Below are positions 61,895 through 64,000 of a DNA stretch of 64,000 nt, in pieces. Where the stretch lies: positions 248,001 through 312,000 of the forward strand of contig NZ_JBEPSD010000003.1 in the NCBI RefSeq assembly GCF_040548735.1, given 5' to 3'. Both the position numbers and the translations under genes were made by a program. Under the pieces are notes generated by a model. The model worked only from the letters and a program-made list of their open reading frames with translations, was not told where the DNA came from and searched no databases. Numbering within the stretch: position 1 is the first letter of the stretch; every line of letters starts with the position of its first letter. Source of the DNA: Rhodanobacter soli. Lineage in GTDB: Bacteria > Pseudomonadota > Gammaproteobacteria > Xanthomonadales > Rhodanobacteraceae.

Positions 61895-64000
61895 TCAACC
61901 GGCCTTGTCGCCCGCCCTGTGCGCGATCCACGCGCCGATGACCGCCGAGACGTACGGGATCGACTGCGCGGCGAGGATGAACATCCACAAGGTGCCTTCG
62001 ATGTAGCGCGTGCCGTAGCCCAGCGCCATGCCGACGATGCACAAACCCAGCGCAATCGCCATCAGCAGCTCCTCGCGCACCGGTGCGAACGCGGCGAAGT
62101 TGCTGCCACCCAGGCGCCGGCTCTTGGCGGTGACCACGAACGAGGTCTTCTCTCGAGTGAGTCCGTGCAGGATGCCGCGCGCGATCGCGTGCGACAGGCC
62201 CATGCTGGCCAGCGAGGCCATCAAGGTGTCGTACCAGCCGCACGGCACGCGGGCGCGGTACAGCACGATGCCGAAGATCGCCTTGGCGAAGAAGAAGCCG
62301 ATCACCGGGATCAGGAACAGCTGCATCGGCAGGCTGAAATACTGCGGGTAGGCGACCATGCCGGCGGTCCAGAACAGCGCCATCAGGGTGAAGATCAGGT
62401 GCAGCGCGTCGGCGAACCAGCTGAACCAGCCGGTGAGGAAGTGGAAGCGCTGGCCGGCGCTGAGCGGGCCGCGCTCGGTCATCCAGCTCCAGCGCCCCTT
62501 GAGGATCTGCATCGCGCCGAACGCCCAGCGGTAGCGCTGGCTCTTGTACGCCTTGAAGTCGGCCGGGGTCAGGCCCTTGCCCATCAGTTCGTCGACGTAG
62601 ACCAGTTCGTAGCCGGCGTGCATCAGGCGCAGGCCCAGCTCGGCGTCCTCGCAGATCGTCCATTCGGACCAGCCGCCGGTGCCTTCCAGCGCACTGCGCC
62701 GGACCATCGTCATGGTGCCGTGCTGGATGATCGCGTTGCGCTCGTTGCGATGGTGCATGCCGATGCGGAAAAAGCCGTCGTATTCCCACGCGGTCATCCG
62801 GCGGAACGCGTTGTGCTCGAACTCGCGGTGCGCCTGCGGGCACTGCACCACGGCCACCTTCGGGTCGTGGAAGTAGCCGGTCAGCGTGGCCAGCCAGTCG
62901 GCACGCACTTCGTAGTCGGCATCGATCACCGCCACCACGTCGGCCTGCGGGTCGGTTTCCTTCAGGCCGAAGTTCAGCGCGCCGGCCTTGAAGCCCGGCC
63001 ACGGTGCCAGGTGGAAGAAGCGGAAGCGCTTGCCCAGTTTCTCGCAGTATTCCTGCACCGGCTGCCACACCGCCGGGTCCTTGGTGTTGTTGTCGATCAC
63101 CAGCACTTCGAAGTTCGCGTAGTCCAGCGCGGCCAGCGAATCGAGCGTGACGATCACCATCTCCGGCGGCTCGTTGTAGCAGGCCAGGTGGATGGACACG
63201 AACGGCTGCTTCTCGGGCGGATCGGGTTTCAGCATGCCGGCATGGCGGATCCACTCGCGCCGCCACAGCACCTCGGTGAACTCGAAGCCGTTGATCAGCA
63301 GGATCGCCAGGATCGCGATCTGCGCCGGGAACAGCAGCGTGAGCATGGTCCAGTCGACCCAGCTCAGGTAGAAGTTGAACGGCAGCGTGGCCGACCAGGT
63401 GATCAGCCCGCAGGCAAGCTGGATCAGCATGCAGAAGAACAGCCGGCCCATCAGCTTGAAGCGGCTGAAGCGACGGGCGAAGAAGATCATCGGGAACAAG
63501 GCCAGCAGGCTCGCCGCCAGCGCCTTCCAGGGCCATGCGGTGTCTTCGGTGACCGGGCCGGTCAGCGGGAATTTCAGCTGGCGGTCGGCGTTGAACATGC
63601 CCCAGTACGCGCCGGTGCGGCCCTCGCCCAGAGCTTCCTTCCATGGCTGGTCGAACGCTTCGAGCAGGAAATAATCGATGTGCTGAGCCTTGGCCGCGTT
63701 CATCCAGTCGCGAATGAAGATCGCCTCGTTGGAGACCGAGGGATCCGCGTACTCGTGGCGGTCGCCGTTCGATGGCCAGCCGATCTCGCCGACCACGACG
63801 GGCTTGTCCGGATAGCGCTGGCGGATCTGCTGGTAGGCGCCCAGCGCGGCGGGAACGGCGTCCTTGCGCGCGATGCCGTTCCAGAACGGGAACAGGTGGA
63901 TGGTGATGAAATCCACGTGCTGGGCCAGTTCGGGATACTTCAGCCAGATGTAGTCCGGCTCGGCGATCGATACCGGCTGGTGCACGGCGGCGCGCACCCG
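61895..64000 (-). CDS. GH17-GT2 beta-glucan synthase/transglycosylase (5' end outside window)
   Basis: 701 residues are visible; the N-terminus lies beyond the right edge. The N-terminal visible part is a GH17 glucanase domain (PVVVGEIGWPSNGDR holds the catalytic Glu, WMNAAKAQHIDYFLLEAFDQ). Two membrane helices follow, then a family 2 glycosyltransferase (IHLACYNEPPEMVIVTLDSL, VAVIDADYEVRADWL, CEDAELGLRLMHAG, QRYRWAFGAMQIL with QxxRW). Several C-terminal helices end the protein. The combination is that of NdvB-type beta-1,3-glucan synthases (Pseudomonas, Bradyrhizobium), whose GH17 part rearranges or cyclises the glucan. Inner membrane. Confidence 0.88.
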   Translation of the reverse strand, partial: RVRAAVHQPVSIAEPDYIWLKYPELAQHVDFITIHLFPFWNGIARKDAVPAALGAYQQIRQRYPDKPVVVGEIGWPSNGDRHEYADPSVSNEAIFIRDWMNAAKAQHIDYFLLEAFDQPWKEALGEGRTGAYWGMFNADRQLKFPLTGPVTEDTAWPWKALAASLLALFPMIFFARRFSRFKLMGRLFFCMLIQLACGLITWSATLPFNFYLSWVDWTMLTLLFPAQIAILAILLINGFEFTEVLWRREWIRHAGMLKPDPPEKQPFVSIHLACYNEPPEMVIVTLDSLAALDYANFEVLVIDNNTKDPAVWQPVQEYCEKLGKRFRFFHLAPWPGFKAGALNFGLKETDPQADVVAVIDADYEVRADWLATLTGYFHDPKVAVVQCPQAHREFEHNAFRRMTAWEYDGFFRIGMHHRNERNAIIQHGTMTMVRRSALEGTGGWSEWTICEDAELGLRLMHAGYELVYVDELMGKGLTPADFKAYKSQRYRWAFGAMQILKGRWSWMTERGPLSAGQRFHFLTGWFSWFADALHLIFTLMALFWTAGMVAYPQYFSLPMQLFLIPVIGFFFAKAIFGIVLYRARVPCGWYDTLMASLASMGLSHAIARGILHGLTREKTSFVVTAKSRRLGGSNFAAFAPVREELLMAIALGLCIVGMALGYGTRYIEGTLWMFILAAQSIPYVSAVIGAWIAHRAGDKAG

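Overview
The window looks like chromosome of a gamma-proteobacterium of the Xanthomonadales, most likely Rhodanobacteraceae (Rhodanobacter/Dyella type). This rests on the very GC-rich coding sequence, the MurD2-MurL peptidoglycan pair, a fused aspartate kinase/diaminopimelate decarboxylase, a TamA-TamB pair, SapC-family and DUF1272 proteins, and a cassette array whose attC sites resemble those of Xanthomonas-type integrons. The genus assignment is inference.

Layout. 1-25.4 kb is ordinary GC-rich chromosome: an HNH nuclease running off the left edge, a SapC-family protein, a GNAT acetyltransferase, an RNB-domain RNase, several alpha/beta hydrolases, a CadC-like TPR regulator overlapping a 59-codon ORF, a CocE/NonD hydrolase, a deacetylase/formyltransferase pair, an acyl-CoA dehydrogenase, a SET-domain protein, an EF-G paralogue, and two tandem proline-rich single-pass membrane proteins that share an unnamed C-terminal domain.

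25.8-36.6 kb is the striking region: about 22 near-identical attC recombination sites separating about 23 gene cassettes, all in one orientation, markedly more AT-rich than the flanks, with no integron integrase in the window. It is a sedentary integron array or CALIN. Most cassette products are small and unknown. Many are predicted membrane, secreted or lipoproteins, and two adjacent ones are nuclease-like. One cassette has no convincing ORF, one has two genes, one is frameshifted at an A7 tract, one reads through its attC, and the last encodes a DUF120 riboflavin-kinase-like protein without its own attC. An IS3-family element with a broken orfB sits inside one attC with a 3-bp target duplication.

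36.9-64 kb returns to chromosomal backbone: a large secreted protein, DUF1272, a two-subunit molybdenum hydroxylase whose small subunit has lost the first [2Fe-2S] ligand set, an APC permease, a PhzF protein, class I fumarase, the lysine-pathway AK-DapDC fusion, MurL and MurD2, a DUF6795 protein followed by a class 3 lipase (possible toxin/immunity pair), an M13 peptidase, TamB and TamA, and a GH17-GT2 beta-glucan synthase running off the right edge.

No rRNA, tRNA or CRISPR array was seen.
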